A stretch of 64,000 bases of DNA from DASVVT01 sp036386415 (lineage in GTDB: Bacteria > Acidobacteriota > Blastocatellia > Pyrinomonadales > Pyrinomonadaceae), in the NCBI GenBank assembly GCA_036386415.1, contig DASVVT010000022.1, positions 1-64,000 on the forward strand, written 5' to 3'. Below are positions 51,674-59,946 of the stretch, in pieces. Numbering within the stretch: position 1 is the first letter of the stretch; every line of letters begins with the position of its first letter. Position numbers and translations under genes: made by a program. Under the pieces are notes generated by a model, which saw only the letters and a list, made by a program, of their open reading frames with translations, was not told the DNA's origin and did not search any database.

Positions 51674-52456
51674 ATGAAAGTTGTTATCCTATGCGGCGGA
51701 CAGGGCACGCGGCTTCGCGAGGAGACGGAGGTGCGCCCCAAACCGATGGTCGAGATCGGAGGCCGCCCGATCCTGTGGCATATCATGAAGCTCTATGCCC
51801 ATTACGGGCTGACGGAGTTCGTGCTCTGTCTCGGCTATAAAGGCCACATCATCAAGGACTTCTTCATCAACTACGAGGCGCGTATGAACGATTGCACTGT
51901 CAGGTTGGGGAAAAGTCCGTCGGTCGAGTTTCATAATGGGCATGCGGAAGAGGGTTGGACGATCACGCTCTCGGAGACGGGCGAGAAAGCGCAAACCGGC
52001 GCGAGGCTGAGTCGCGTGCGCCGCTACCTGAATCATGAGACGTTCTGCCTGACCTACGGCGACGGGTTAGGGAATATTCCGATCACGGATTTGATCCGTT
52101 TTCATCGCTCGCACGGGAAGCTCGGCACGGTCACGGGCGTGCGCCCGCCGGGTCGTTTCGGCGAGCTGGAGCTGGCGGGGCAAAGGGTTGAAGCGTTCGC
52201 CGAGAAGCCGCAAGTCACCGAAGGGTTTATCAACGGCGGCTTCTTCGTCTTCGAGCCTGAATTCATTGATCGCTACCTCGAAGATCGTGATGAGCTCATC
52301 CTCGAAGGCGAGCCGCTGCGTCGTCTGGCAGCCGCAGGCGAGTTGATGGTCTGGCCGCACGAAGAGTTCTGGCAGCCGATGGACACGTACAGGGAGTGGA
52401 AGCTGTTGGATGACCTCTGGAACGCGGGGCAAGCGCCGTGGAAGGTCTGGGAATGA
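51674..52456 (+). CDS. rfbF: glucose-1-phosphate cytidylyltransferase
   Basis: 260 residues. Nucleotide-binding VILCGGQGTRLREETEVRPKPMVEIGG (here split as CGGQGTRLREET and RPKPMVEIGG), ILWHIMKLYAHYG, and the RfbF-typical FFINYEARMNDCTV and NGGFFVFEPEF. It makes CDP-glucose from CTP and glucose 1-phosphate. Its stop overlaps the start of rfbG by ATGA (52453-52456), so the two are coupled. Together they feed CDP-6-deoxy sugars. Confidence 0.95.
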   Translation: MKVVILCGGQGTRLREETEVRPKPMVEIGGRPILWHIMKLYAHYGLTEFVLCLGYKGHIIKDFFINYEARMNDCTVRLGKSPSVEFHNGHAEEGWTITLSETGEKAQTGARLSRVRRYLNHETFCLTYGDGLGNIPITDLIRFHRSHGKLGTVTGVRPPGRFGELELAGQRVEAFAEKPQVTEGFINGGFFVFEPEFIDRYLEDRDELILEGEPLRRLAAAGELMVWPHEEFWQPMDTYREWKLLDDLWNAGQAPWKVWE

Positions 52457-53478
52457 ATAACGAGGAGTCCAGATTCTGGCAGGATCGCCCGGTGTTCGTG
52501 ACGGGCTGCACGGGGCTGCTCGGCAGTTGGCTGACGCGCGCGCTCCTTGACCGAGGCGCGTTCGTCGTCGGTCTGATACGCGATTGGACTCCTGAAAGCG
52601 AGCTTTTCCGCAACGGCGCGCTTCCCGCTCGCCTCAACATCGTGCGCGGCGACCTTTGCGACCAGAAGACGCTCGAACGCGCGCTCGGCGAATACGAAAT
52701 CAACACCGTCTTCCACCTGGCGGCGCAAACCATCGTCGGGATCGCCAGCCGAAATCCTGTCAGCACATTCGAGTCGAACATACGAGGCACATGGTCGCTC
52801 CTGGAAGCCGCCCGACGTTCGCCGCTCGTCAGGCAAATCGTCGTTGCCTCTTCGGATAAAGCCTATGGCACGCACGAGCGGCTTCCGTATTCCGAAGACG
52901 CGCCGCTCCAGGGGCGTCATCCTTACGATGTCAGCAAGAGTTGCGCAGACTTGATCGCGCAGAGCTACGCCTTGACCTTCGGCCTGCCGGTCTGCGTCAC
53001 GCGGTGCGGCAATCTCTATGGCGGCGGAGACTTGAACTGGAACCGTTTAGTGCCGGGGACAATCCGCTCGGCACTGCGCGGCGAGCGACCCCTGATCCGC
53101 AGCGACGGAAGTTACATACGCGACTATTTCTACGTCGAGGATGGAGCGCTCTGTTACCTGCGGCTGGCCGAGCAGATGGCCGCTCGCCCGGAGCTTCACG
53201 GCGAAGCGTTCAACTTCAGCAACGAGATTCAGGTCACAGTGCTCGAGCTGGCGCTTCAAATCCTGCGACTCGCGGGGGCTGATGATCTTGAGCCGGACGT
53301 GCGCGCCGAAGTACTGCACGAGATTCCGCACCAGTATCTCGATGCGACTAAAGCGCGCGAGGTGCTGGGCTGGCGTCCACGCTTCAGCTTGGAAGAAGGA
53401 TTGACGCGGACGATCCGTTGGTATCGGGATTTTCTGGACGAGAAGGATGGGATGGATGCCGGACGCGCCCTCGTTTGA
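52453..53478 (+). CDS. rfbG: CDP-glucose 4,6-dehydratase
   Basis: 341 residues, SDR fold. FVTGCTGLLGSWLTRALL is the NAD motif, VFHLAAQTIVGIASRNP and IVVASSDKAYGTHERLPYSE follow, and YDVSKSCADLIAQSYA holds the YxxxK catalytic pair. It converts CDP-glucose to CDP-4-keto-6-deoxyglucose. Start ATG 52453 overlapping rfbF. The 3' end overlaps the next SDR gene by 23 nt. Confidence 0.93.
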   Translation: MNNEESRFWQDRPVFVTGCTGLLGSWLTRALLDRGAFVVGLIRDWTPESELFRNGALPARLNIVRGDLCDQKTLERALGEYEINTVFHLAAQTIVGIASRNPVSTFESNIRGTWSLLEAARRSPLVRQIVVASSDKAYGTHERLPYSEDAPLQGRHPYDVSKSCADLIAQSYALTFGLPVCVTRCGNLYGGGDLNWNRLVPGTIRSALRGERPLIRSDGSYIRDYFYVEDGALCYLRLAEQMAARPELHGEAFNFSNEIQVTVLELALQILRLAGADDLEPDVRAEVLHEIPHQYLDATKAREVLGWRPRFSLEEGLTRTIRWYRDFLDEKDGMDAGRALV

Positions 53479-54424
53479 CAAAGTGCTGGTGACGGGAGCG
53501 GGCGGCTTTCTCGGCCAGCGCCTCGTTCGCGCTCTGGTCGAGATGGGGTGTCGCCCGTTAGCTCTCACACGCTCATCCGAGCCGTGTGATGCTCTTGAGA
53601 GCTTGAGAGAGCGGGTCAGATATGTTCGATTGAATCTTCTGGAAGGTGAAGCTGTCCGCGATCTCCTGCGTGCCGAGAGGCCGACCCTGATCTTCCATTT
53701 AGCGGGGACGAGGGGGCGCGAGGATGGGAAAAGCGCGGCGGTCGCGTGCGCCGAGACGAACGTCCATGCCACCGTGCGACTGCTCGACGAGGCCAGGCGC
53801 GCTCGTGCAGAGCGCATCATCATCATGGGCTCCGCAGACGAGTACGGTAATCAACCGGGGCCGCTCAATGAAAGTCTGCCGCTCAGACCCGTCTCCGCTT
53901 ATGCTATCTCCAAGGCCGCCGCGACAAATTTCGCGCAGGCCATGAGCGCGGCGGATGATTGTCCGGTGGTCGTCATGCGCCCCTTCAGCGTTTACGGCCC
54001 ACGCCAGCCCGCCCGCATGTTCGTCGCCGAGGCTGTCAAATGTGCCGTCAATGGCTTACCATTTCTGATGACGCACGGCAGGCAGCGGCGTGATCTCGTC
54101 TACGTGGACGATGTTGTTCGTGCGATCATGGCTGCGGCGATTGCGCCGGACATCAACGGAGAGGTCATTAACATCGGAAGCGGGCGACCTCTGCCCTTGC
54201 GAGACGTGGCGAACTTGATCTGGCGCTTGAGCAAAAGTGGTGCGCCGCTCCTGTTGGGCGCGCGTCCCGCCCCCGCAGAAGAGACGCACGACACCTGGGC
54301 GGATATTTCGCGCGCTCGCCGCTTGCTCGGTTGGGAGCCGCAGATGGAGCTTGAAGATGGCCTGCGCGCGACGATTCAATGGGCGCGCGAGAAAGCTTCT
54401 AAGGCAGTAGGCAGTAGGCAGTAG
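53456..54424 (+). CDS. NAD(P)-dependent sugar epimerase/reductase (SDR)
   Basis: 322 residues. VLVTGAGGFLGQRLVRALV is the cofactor motif, MGSADEYGNQPGP follows, and YAISKAAATNFA contains YxxxK. From its position after rfbF and rfbG it probably reduces or epimerises CDP-4-keto-6-deoxyglucose (as CDP-paratose/abequose/tyvelose or 6-deoxyglucose enzymes do), but the exact product is unclear. AAGGATGGGATGG just before ATG 53456 is a good ribosome binding site. The last residues (KAVGSRQ) are encoded by a family A repeat, so the natural C terminus has been extended or replaced. Confidence 0.88.
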   Translation: MPDAPSFDKVLVTGAGGFLGQRLVRALVEMGCRPLALTRSSEPCDALESLRERVRYVRLNLLEGEAVRDLLRAERPTLIFHLAGTRGREDGKSAAVACAETNVHATVRLLDEARRARAERIIIMGSADEYGNQPGPLNESLPLRPVSAYAISKAAATNFAQAMSAADDCPVVVMRPFSVYGPRQPARMFVAEAVKCAVNGLPFLMTHGRQRRDLVYVDDVVRAIMAAAIAPDINGEVINIGSGRPLPLRDVANLIWRLSKSGAPLLLGARPAPAEETHDTWADISRARRLLGWEPQMELEDGLRATIQWAREKASKAVGSRQ

Positions 54425-54550
54425 CCAGTAGTCAGTAGAAAAGAAAATCCATTGAGGCGGTTGATACCGAGCATTTCTCAATGATAAGACAACAAGACAA
54501 GAGATTGCGGGTTTTATCTACTGGCTACTGTCTACTGCCTACTGGCTACT
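54403..54550. repeat. inverted repeat, family A, overlapping a gene end
   Basis: The left arm (GGCAGTAGGCAGTAGGCAGT, 7-nt units) starts inside the SDR gene and encodes its last residues; the right arm (CTACTGGCTACTGTCTACTG and following) ends 9 nt before the next start codon. Confidence 0.87.
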
Positions 54551-54558
54551 GAGATTTT

Positions 54559-55233
54559 ATGTCTGATAATGATCACATTCCTCTGGTGCAGCGCCTCGAT
54601 TACCTGAAGGACATCTGTCGTGACAAGACGGTTCTGCACCTCGGCTGCACGAACTGGCCTTATACGAAAGATGTGTTGGCCGTGGGGACACTGCTTCACA
54701 TGGAGCTACGACAAATCGCGCGCGAGTTGACGGGCTTTGACGCGGATCAAGAGGGACTTGATCTGCTCGCCGGTCTTGGTATCGAGAATCTTTATCGCGC
54801 CAATCTTGAGCATCTGGAGGAAGTCGAGCTGGATCGGAAGTTTGATGTTATCGTGGCCGGTGAGATGATCGAGCATCTCTCTAATCCGGGGCTATTCCTG
54901 CGCGGCATCAAGCGCTTCATGCGGGCGGACAGCACGCTGGTGATTACTACCATTAACGCTTACTGTGGCTTTCGCCTCTTCATCTACGGGCTGCGAGGCA
55001 AGGGCGGTCGAGCCGAGCCCGTACATCCTGACCACGTCGCTTACTATTCTTATGCGACGATTCATCACATGCTCAGTCGGGAAAATCTGGTCGCCCGGCG
55101 GTTCCTCTTCTACGACATAGGAAATGAGCATCGCCCGCACAATCGCTTCTGGATTAATTTCATCAACGACCTGTGTGTGCGCTTTGCGCCGCAACTGGCG
55201 GATGGCATCATCATCGAGACCTCGCTGGCATGA
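54559..55233 (+). CDS. class I SAM-dependent methyltransferase
   Basis: 224 residues. TVLHLGCTNWPYTKD is motif I (G-x-G-like GC-x-N), FDADQEGLDLL is motif II and FDVIVAGEMIEHLSNPG is motif III/post I (Methyltransf_11/23 type). It probably methylates a sugar or a glycolipid end, possibly as a capping reaction. No Shine-Dalgarno sequence: the repeat arm ends 9 nt before ATG. GT2 gene follows 17 nt after the stop. Confidence 0.85.
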   Translation: MSDNDHIPLVQRLDYLKDICRDKTVLHLGCTNWPYTKDVLAVGTLLHMELRQIARELTGFDADQEGLDLLAGLGIENLYRANLEHLEEVELDRKFDVIVAGEMIEHLSNPGLFLRGIKRFMRADSTLVITTINAYCGFRLFIYGLRGKGGRAEPVHPDHVAYYSYATIHHMLSRENLVARRFLFYDIGNEHRPHNRFWINFINDLCVRFAPQLADGIIIETSLA

Positions 55234-55249
55234 ATAGAGGAACTGCTTT

Positions 55250-56209
55250 ATGACAGAGAAGCGGCTGCATGTTGAGATCGTCACGCCTGTGCATAATCGT
55301 CGAGAGACGACGCTTCAGTGTCTGCGCAGCCTCTCCCGCATTGATCGAACGGGCTTGAAGGTGCACATCATCGTGGTGGACGACGGCTCAACAGACGGGA
55401 CGAGCGAAGCCATACGTGAGCGGTTTCCAGATGTTGAGATCATTCCGGGCGATGGAAACCTGTTCTACACAGCCGGGACAAACCGTGGGATTCAGGCGGC
55501 GCTCTTAAAGAATCCCGACTACGTTCTGGGGATCAACGACGATTCCATCTTCGATGAACAGTTCCTGCGTCGCATGGTCGCCTGCGCGCAGGAGCATCCT
55601 CAGTCAATCGTCGGCGCGCTTCTGCTGTTATGGGACAAACCGCATCAAGTCTTTCAAGTGGGGAGCAGGTGGCACACATGGTACGGAGGCTGGCGTTTGC
55701 CCAAGAAGCTCACTGCCTGGACTGTACCCCAGAGACCCTGGGAAGTGGAAGCCATCGTCGGCAACTGTGTGCTGTATCCGGTGGAGGCCATCAAGCAGGT
55801 CGGTCTGATGAATGCGAAAGCCTTTCCCTACGGATTCGGTGACACAGAATATACGCCGCGCATGCGACGCGCCGGTTGGAGATTACTGATCGAGCCGCAC
55901 GCGCGCGTCTGGTGTGAGCCCAACACGAATCCTCAACCGCTGAAAACACTGTCGAAGCGTGAATTGCTCAGGGTGCTGCTCGTTGATGAGCGTCACCAGT
56001 TGAACCTGAAGCGGCAGTTCCTTTCTCGCTGGGTATCGGCCCCAACGCGTTTTCATGCCTTGATCGCTTTCGGCGTCAACCTCTTCAGGTTAGGATTGAA
56101 GGCATTTGGGCGGGGCGGCAGTTGGCCTGACTGGCCGGACGAACAACCGAAAGAAAGAGTTGATCAGGAAGCGTCGCCATACCAGGCTTTGGAAACGCAA
56201 AGCCGCTAA
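55250..56209 (+). CDS. glycosyltransferase, family 2
   Basis: 319 residues, GT-A fold. VEIVTPVHNRRETTLQCLRSL, IIVVDDGSTDGTSEAI (DxD-type) and the acceptor block LGINDDSIFDEQFLRRM, then PYGFGDTEYTPRMRRAGW (ED.E-type base region). Rhamnosyltransferase-like. Sugar and acceptor unknown. AGAGGAACTG lies 6-10 nt before ATG. Confidence 0.9.
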   Translation: MTEKRLHVEIVTPVHNRRETTLQCLRSLSRIDRTGLKVHIIVVDDGSTDGTSEAIRERFPDVEIIPGDGNLFYTAGTNRGIQAALLKNPDYVLGINDDSIFDEQFLRRMVACAQEHPQSIVGALLLLWDKPHQVFQVGSRWHTWYGGWRLPKKLTAWTVPQRPWEVEAIVGNCVLYPVEAIKQVGLMNAKAFPYGFGDTEYTPRMRRAGWRLLIEPHARVWCEPNTNPQPLKTLSKRELLRVLLVDERHQLNLKRQFLSRWVSAPTRFHALIAFGVNLFRLGLKAFGRGGSWPDWPDEQPKERVDQEASPYQALETQSR

Positions 56210-56248
56210 GGCGGTCCGAGCATCAATGATCGGATTGCCAACCGCATT

Positions 56249-57796
56249 ATGAGAGAGTTCACCTCCAACTATCATCAGCCGAAGGCTCTGGCCTTAGAAG
56301 AGCCGCCAATGCGCGATGGTCGCTACGGGCTATTTATATTCGCGCTGCTCTTTTTTGGTCTGGCGTGCGCGTCCGCTCTTTTGTTCGCGTTGCTTGATGG
56401 TGACGTTGATTTTTCCATCGGCAACCTCTATCTCTGGCCCTGGATTTTGCTGGTTCTGATAGTTATCTCGATTCCTCCCGTGTACTTCATCCTGCGTCGG
56501 CGCTTTGACCTGTTTCACCCGCTCGTCTTCGCCTCCTGGTCATACTTTTTCCCGGCCTTCGTTCTCGGTTCTATTTTTCTGGCGACCGGTATCTCTGAAC
56601 CCTCATTTTTACATTTTATCTCAGACCAGCGGTACTACCTCCCCTTAACCCTGGAATATATTGCCCTTGGATATGTCGGATTGACGGTGGGCTTTGCTAT
56701 ACCCTGGGGGAAACAATCAGGCACGTATCTGTCTCGGCATATACCGAGTTGGAAATGGCAGTCATCTGATCTGCTGTTCCCATGCATGCTCCTGCTTATT
56801 GTCGGACAACTCTTCAGCCTGGGTGCTCTCTCCGCTGGTGCGCTGGGCTACCAGCGCGTGGAGGCCGTGGAATCCTTTAACGCTGTGCTTATTGCGATGG
56901 CTTCATTTGTGTCCATCGCCAGCTTCCTGCTGTGGTTTGCCATCTTCCGTGCCGAGCGACTGACTCTGCATTATAAGATCATCATCGGTGTGCTCATCAT
57001 CTCGATCCCATCTTCCACCATTATCGCTGGCAATCGCGGCGGATTGCTGCGCAGTTTGATTCCTATCGCGATGGCTTACTGGCTATCGGGACGGCGCATC
57101 AAGCTGCGTCACGGCATGATCTTTGGCGTGCTTCTGACCCTCGCGATTATGGTGGGCATGATTTACGGGTCAACCTTCCGATTTGTGAAAGGAACTGAAG
57201 ACCGGATGGATGTGAACACCTATCTGAACACATCAGCCGAAGCGCTCAGTGTCATCGGCGACCGGAGCCTGGTGGATAATATAAGCTTTGCCTTTGCACA
57301 GATTTCCGAGCGATTCGAGACCACCAGCTCCTTAGCGGTCGTAGTAGCAAATTACGAAAAGCTCAACCAGTTTGAGGCCGACTACGGTATTGCCAATAAC
57401 ATCTGGAGCTACACCTGGACGGCTTTCATTCCGCGAATAGTGTGGCCGGATAAGCCTATCATCTCGGACGCGCGCTCTTACAGCGCGCTCTATTTTGACT
57501 TCGGTGCAAACTCCTTCGCGATGACGCCGATTGGAGACCTGCTGCGGAATTTCGGCCCTCTCGGCATTCCTCTCGGAATGGCGCTCTTAGGTTTTGTGCT
57601 GCGCATACTGTATACGGCGCTGGTCGATGGGCAGACGGTCTCGCCCTGGCGCGCCGTCGCCTATTACATGATGCTGACGAGTGTGTCCTATGAATCTTTC
57701 TACGGTACTATCCTCCCCGAATTAATAAGAACCTGCGTCATCCTCATGCTGGGCTGTCTTCTGATTAATGTAATGGTGCGCAGAAGAATCGCTTGA
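56249..57796 (+). CDS. O-antigen/oligosaccharide repeat-unit polymerase (Wzy-like)
   Basis: 515 residues with 11-12 TM helices (for example YGLFIFALLFFGLACASALLF, ILLVLIVISIPPVYFIL, MIFGVLLTLAIMVGMIYG) and a large periplasmic loop at about 310-400 (AQISERFETTSSLAVVVANYE, WTAFIPRIVWPDKPII). The loop ending in IPR..WPDKP is typical of oligosaccharide repeat-unit polymerases. It joins repeat units in the periplasm. The start is ATG 56249; MRDGRYGL (ATG at 56309) is an alternative nearer the first TM. Confidence 0.85.
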   Translation: MREFTSNYHQPKALALEEPPMRDGRYGLFIFALLFFGLACASALLFALLDGDVDFSIGNLYLWPWILLVLIVISIPPVYFILRRRFDLFHPLVFASWSYFFPAFVLGSIFLATGISEPSFLHFISDQRYYLPLTLEYIALGYVGLTVGFAIPWGKQSGTYLSRHIPSWKWQSSDLLFPCMLLLIVGQLFSLGALSAGALGYQRVEAVESFNAVLIAMASFVSIASFLLWFAIFRAERLTLHYKIIIGVLIISIPSSTIIAGNRGGLLRSLIPIAMAYWLSGRRIKLRHGMIFGVLLTLAIMVGMIYGSTFRFVKGTEDRMDVNTYLNTSAEALSVIGDRSLVDNISFAFAQISERFETTSSLAVVVANYEKLNQFEADYGIANNIWSYTWTAFIPRIVWPDKPIISDARSYSALYFDFGANSFAMTPIGDLLRNFGPLGIPLGMALLGFVLRILYTALVDGQTVSPWRAVAYYMMLTSVSYESFYGTILPELIRTCVILMLGCLLINVMVRRRIA

Positions 57797-57949
57797 CGCG
57801 CGCTCTCTCAAAAGATGTCTCCGGTCAAAGGCGCGCGCTCGAAGTGAGCTGTCTGACGCGTATCATATAATTCCCGGCGGAAGCTACGCTCCTTCCATCT
57901 CTGCTCTCTTAGAGATGCGGCTTCATTGGCATAGGCAGCGCAACCGGCT

Positions 57950-58759
57950 ATGAGCATTAAAAGCAAGGTCGAAGGCATGAAGGCCATCTGGCGCTTTGAT
58001 AACAGGTGGGAGCTTCTGCTGTCGCGCACCCTGTTCAGAAATGATAATCTCAATATTTACCGCATCAAGGGGATGGAGATACTCGTCGATCATGGAGCAG
58101 GAGACCCGAATGGCGCAAGACATGTGCTGGTTTCCTCTATGTACCAGAGGTTTTTGAGCCGCATGGAGTTGAACGGATCGCTCAATGTGCTCGATCTAGG
58201 CGCAAATGGCGGCGGCTTCCCGCTCATGCTTCATGTCAATAAATTGCGATTGGGCAAGCTCGCCTGCGTCGAGTTTAATCCGAACACCTTTTCGCGTTTG
58301 AGATTCAACATCGAGAGAAACTTGAAATGTGAGTTTACGGGTATCAATGCGGCCATCTGCGGCGAGAGGCGTGAGCTTCAAGTGCAATTGGGCAGCGGCA
58401 GCACGGGAGACAGCATTTATCAGCCGTCGCCGGAGCAGAGCGCCGCCGGGAGCGTATACCGCATAGACGGCCTGACCTTTGACGACATCTACAACTCAAC
58501 GTTTCAGGATGAGGTGGTTGACATCTGTAAGATGGATGTCGAAGGGGCCGAGTATGAGGTCTTTGCCTCCGCGCATCATGAATGCATCAAGCGTTGCAGG
58601 TATTTGATCGTAGAGATTCACAACGTCGAGGACAGACGACCGGAAGAAGTTGTCAGCGAGTTGAAGCGGCAGGGCTTCGAAGAGATTGCGGTGGATTCTA
58701 AGACCGACCCGGACGTGCATTTATTCGGCAACACGCGATTCAACCATCAAACTTTGTAA
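57950..58759 (+). CDS. FkbM family methyltransferase
   Basis: 269 residues. NVLDLGANGGGFPLML is the SAM motif, LACVEFNPNTFSRLRFNIE and VDICKMDVEGAEYEVFAS complete the FkbM set. It probably adds an O-methyl group to the repeat unit. Similar in plan to the enzyme at 50701 but not a close copy. 57797-57949 contains no gene. Confidence 0.88.
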   Translation: MSIKSKVEGMKAIWRFDNRWELLLSRTLFRNDNLNIYRIKGMEILVDHGAGDPNGARHVLVSSMYQRFLSRMELNGSLNVLDLGANGGGFPLMLHVNKLRLGKLACVEFNPNTFSRLRFNIERNLKCEFTGINAAICGERRELQVQLGSGSTGDSIYQPSPEQSAAGSVYRIDGLTFDDIYNSTFQDEVVDICKMDVEGAEYEVFASAHHECIKRCRYLIVEIHNVEDRRPEEVVSELKRQGFEEIAVDSKTDPDVHLFGNTRFNHQTL

Positions 58760-58794
58760 ACCGCCGCGCGAATAAGAGATACGTACACACAGAC

Positions 58795-59847
58795 ATGGGC
58801 ATTCTCGTTTTCACAAATGGCTGCTTCGACGTACTTCATCCCGGCCACATAGATTTACTGGAGCGCGCCAGGGCGCTCGGAGACCGTCTCGTCGTCGGTC
58901 TTAACAGCGATGCTTCCGTGCGCGCCATCAGGGGGGCGGGCAGGCCGCTCGTATCCGAGAAAGATCGCGCGACGGTGCTGCGGGGCTTGCGCGCGGTCGA
59001 TGAGGTCATCATCTTTGATGAGCCTACACCGGCTCGCCTGATCGAAGAGCTACAGCCCGATGTTCTGGTCAAGGGCGGAGACTGGACGCCGGATCGCATC
59101 ATCGGCGCTGACACTGTGCTGCGCAAAGGGGGGCGCGTCCTCTCGCTGCCATTAAAACCGGGCTACTCCACGACATCACTGGTAGAAAAGATTCAAGGGT
59201 TAATGCCGCAGGCCGCAGCTAGAACAGAAGCGCTTGAAAGGGAAGTGTCGCCGTCGGACGTGGCTGTCAATTCGTTGCTGGAACATCAAGCGGTCATAGA
59301 CGCATTGCTGGCCGACGGTCTGCAAACCGTGAGGCGCGCGGGGCTCGAAATCTTCGAGGCTCTCGCGCGCGGCAATAAGCTCTTACTGTGCGGCAACGGA
59401 GGCAGCGCCGCCGATGCGCAGCACATTGCGGCAGAGTTCGTCGGAAGATTCGAGGCCGAGCGGCGAGCCTGGCCTGCGATTGCGTTGACTACAGACACCT
59501 CTGCCCTTACCGCGCTGGCGAACGATTATGGATACGAGCGTATCTTTGCGCGGCAGGTAGAGGCGCTGGCTGTGCCCGGCGACGTACTGGTCTCGATCAG
59601 CACCAGCGGCAACTCCGAGAGCGTGCTGGCGGCGGCCATGATCGCGCGGCAGAGTAATTGTCGAACCATAGGGCTTACCGGAGCGAATGGTAAGCGGCTC
59701 GCCTCACTCTGCGATGTCACAGTGCTCGTCCCGTCCGCGCACACATGTCGCATTCAAGAAGCACACATTGCCGTCGGCCACATCTGGTGCGAGATGGCGG
59801 ATGAACTGCTTAAAGAGAAGATGGCGGATGAGCTTCACAATTCATAA
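58795..59847 (+). CDS. fusion: HldE-C-type nucleotidyltransferase plus GmhA-type SIS isomerase
   Basis: 350 residues. Residues 1-142 are a cytidylyltransferase-like domain (TNGCFDVLHPGHIDLLERA with the HxGH motif, VGLNSDASVRAIRG, VLVKGGDWTPDRIIGAD), as in the C-terminal half of HldE (heptose-1-phosphate adenylyltransferase). Residues about 158-345 are a SIS domain of the GmhA type (LLCGNGGSAADAQHIAAEFVGRF, VSISTSGNSESVLAAAMIAR, RIQEAHIAVGHIWCEM with the catalytic His/Glu). GmhA makes heptose 7-phosphate from sedoheptulose 7-phosphate. The two steps are normally separated by HldA kinase and GmhB phosphatase, which are not seen here. No Shine-Dalgarno sequence is obvious; the first in-frame Met is at 58795. 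This supplies heptose for the GT9 enzyme next door. Confidence 0.93.
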   Translation: MGILVFTNGCFDVLHPGHIDLLERARALGDRLVVGLNSDASVRAIRGAGRPLVSEKDRATVLRGLRAVDEVIIFDEPTPARLIEELQPDVLVKGGDWTPDRIIGADTVLRKGGRVLSLPLKPGYSTTSLVEKIQGLMPQAAARTEALEREVSPSDVAVNSLLEHQAVIDALLADGLQTVRRAGLEIFEALARGNKLLLCGNGGSAADAQHIAAEFVGRFEAERRAWPAIALTTDTSALTALANDYGYERIFARQVEALAVPGDVLVSISTSGNSESVLAAAMIARQSNCRTIGLTGANGKRLASLCDVTVLVPSAHTCRIQEAHIAVGHIWCEMADELLKEKMADELHNS

Positions 59848-59850
59848 CGG

Positions 59851-59946
59851 GATGATTAAACGCAAAGGACGCAAAGGTAATCGCAAAGGGGTAGATTCTT
59901 TGCGACCTCCAGCGTCTTCCTCCTTGGCGTCCTTTGCTTTTAAATC
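59851..59946. repeat. inverted repeat, family C, overlapping the start of the heptosyltransferase gene
   Basis: GATTAAACGCAAAGGACGCA at the left and GCGTCCTTTGCTTTTAAATC at the right. The frame of the next gene is open through it. Confidence 0.82.
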
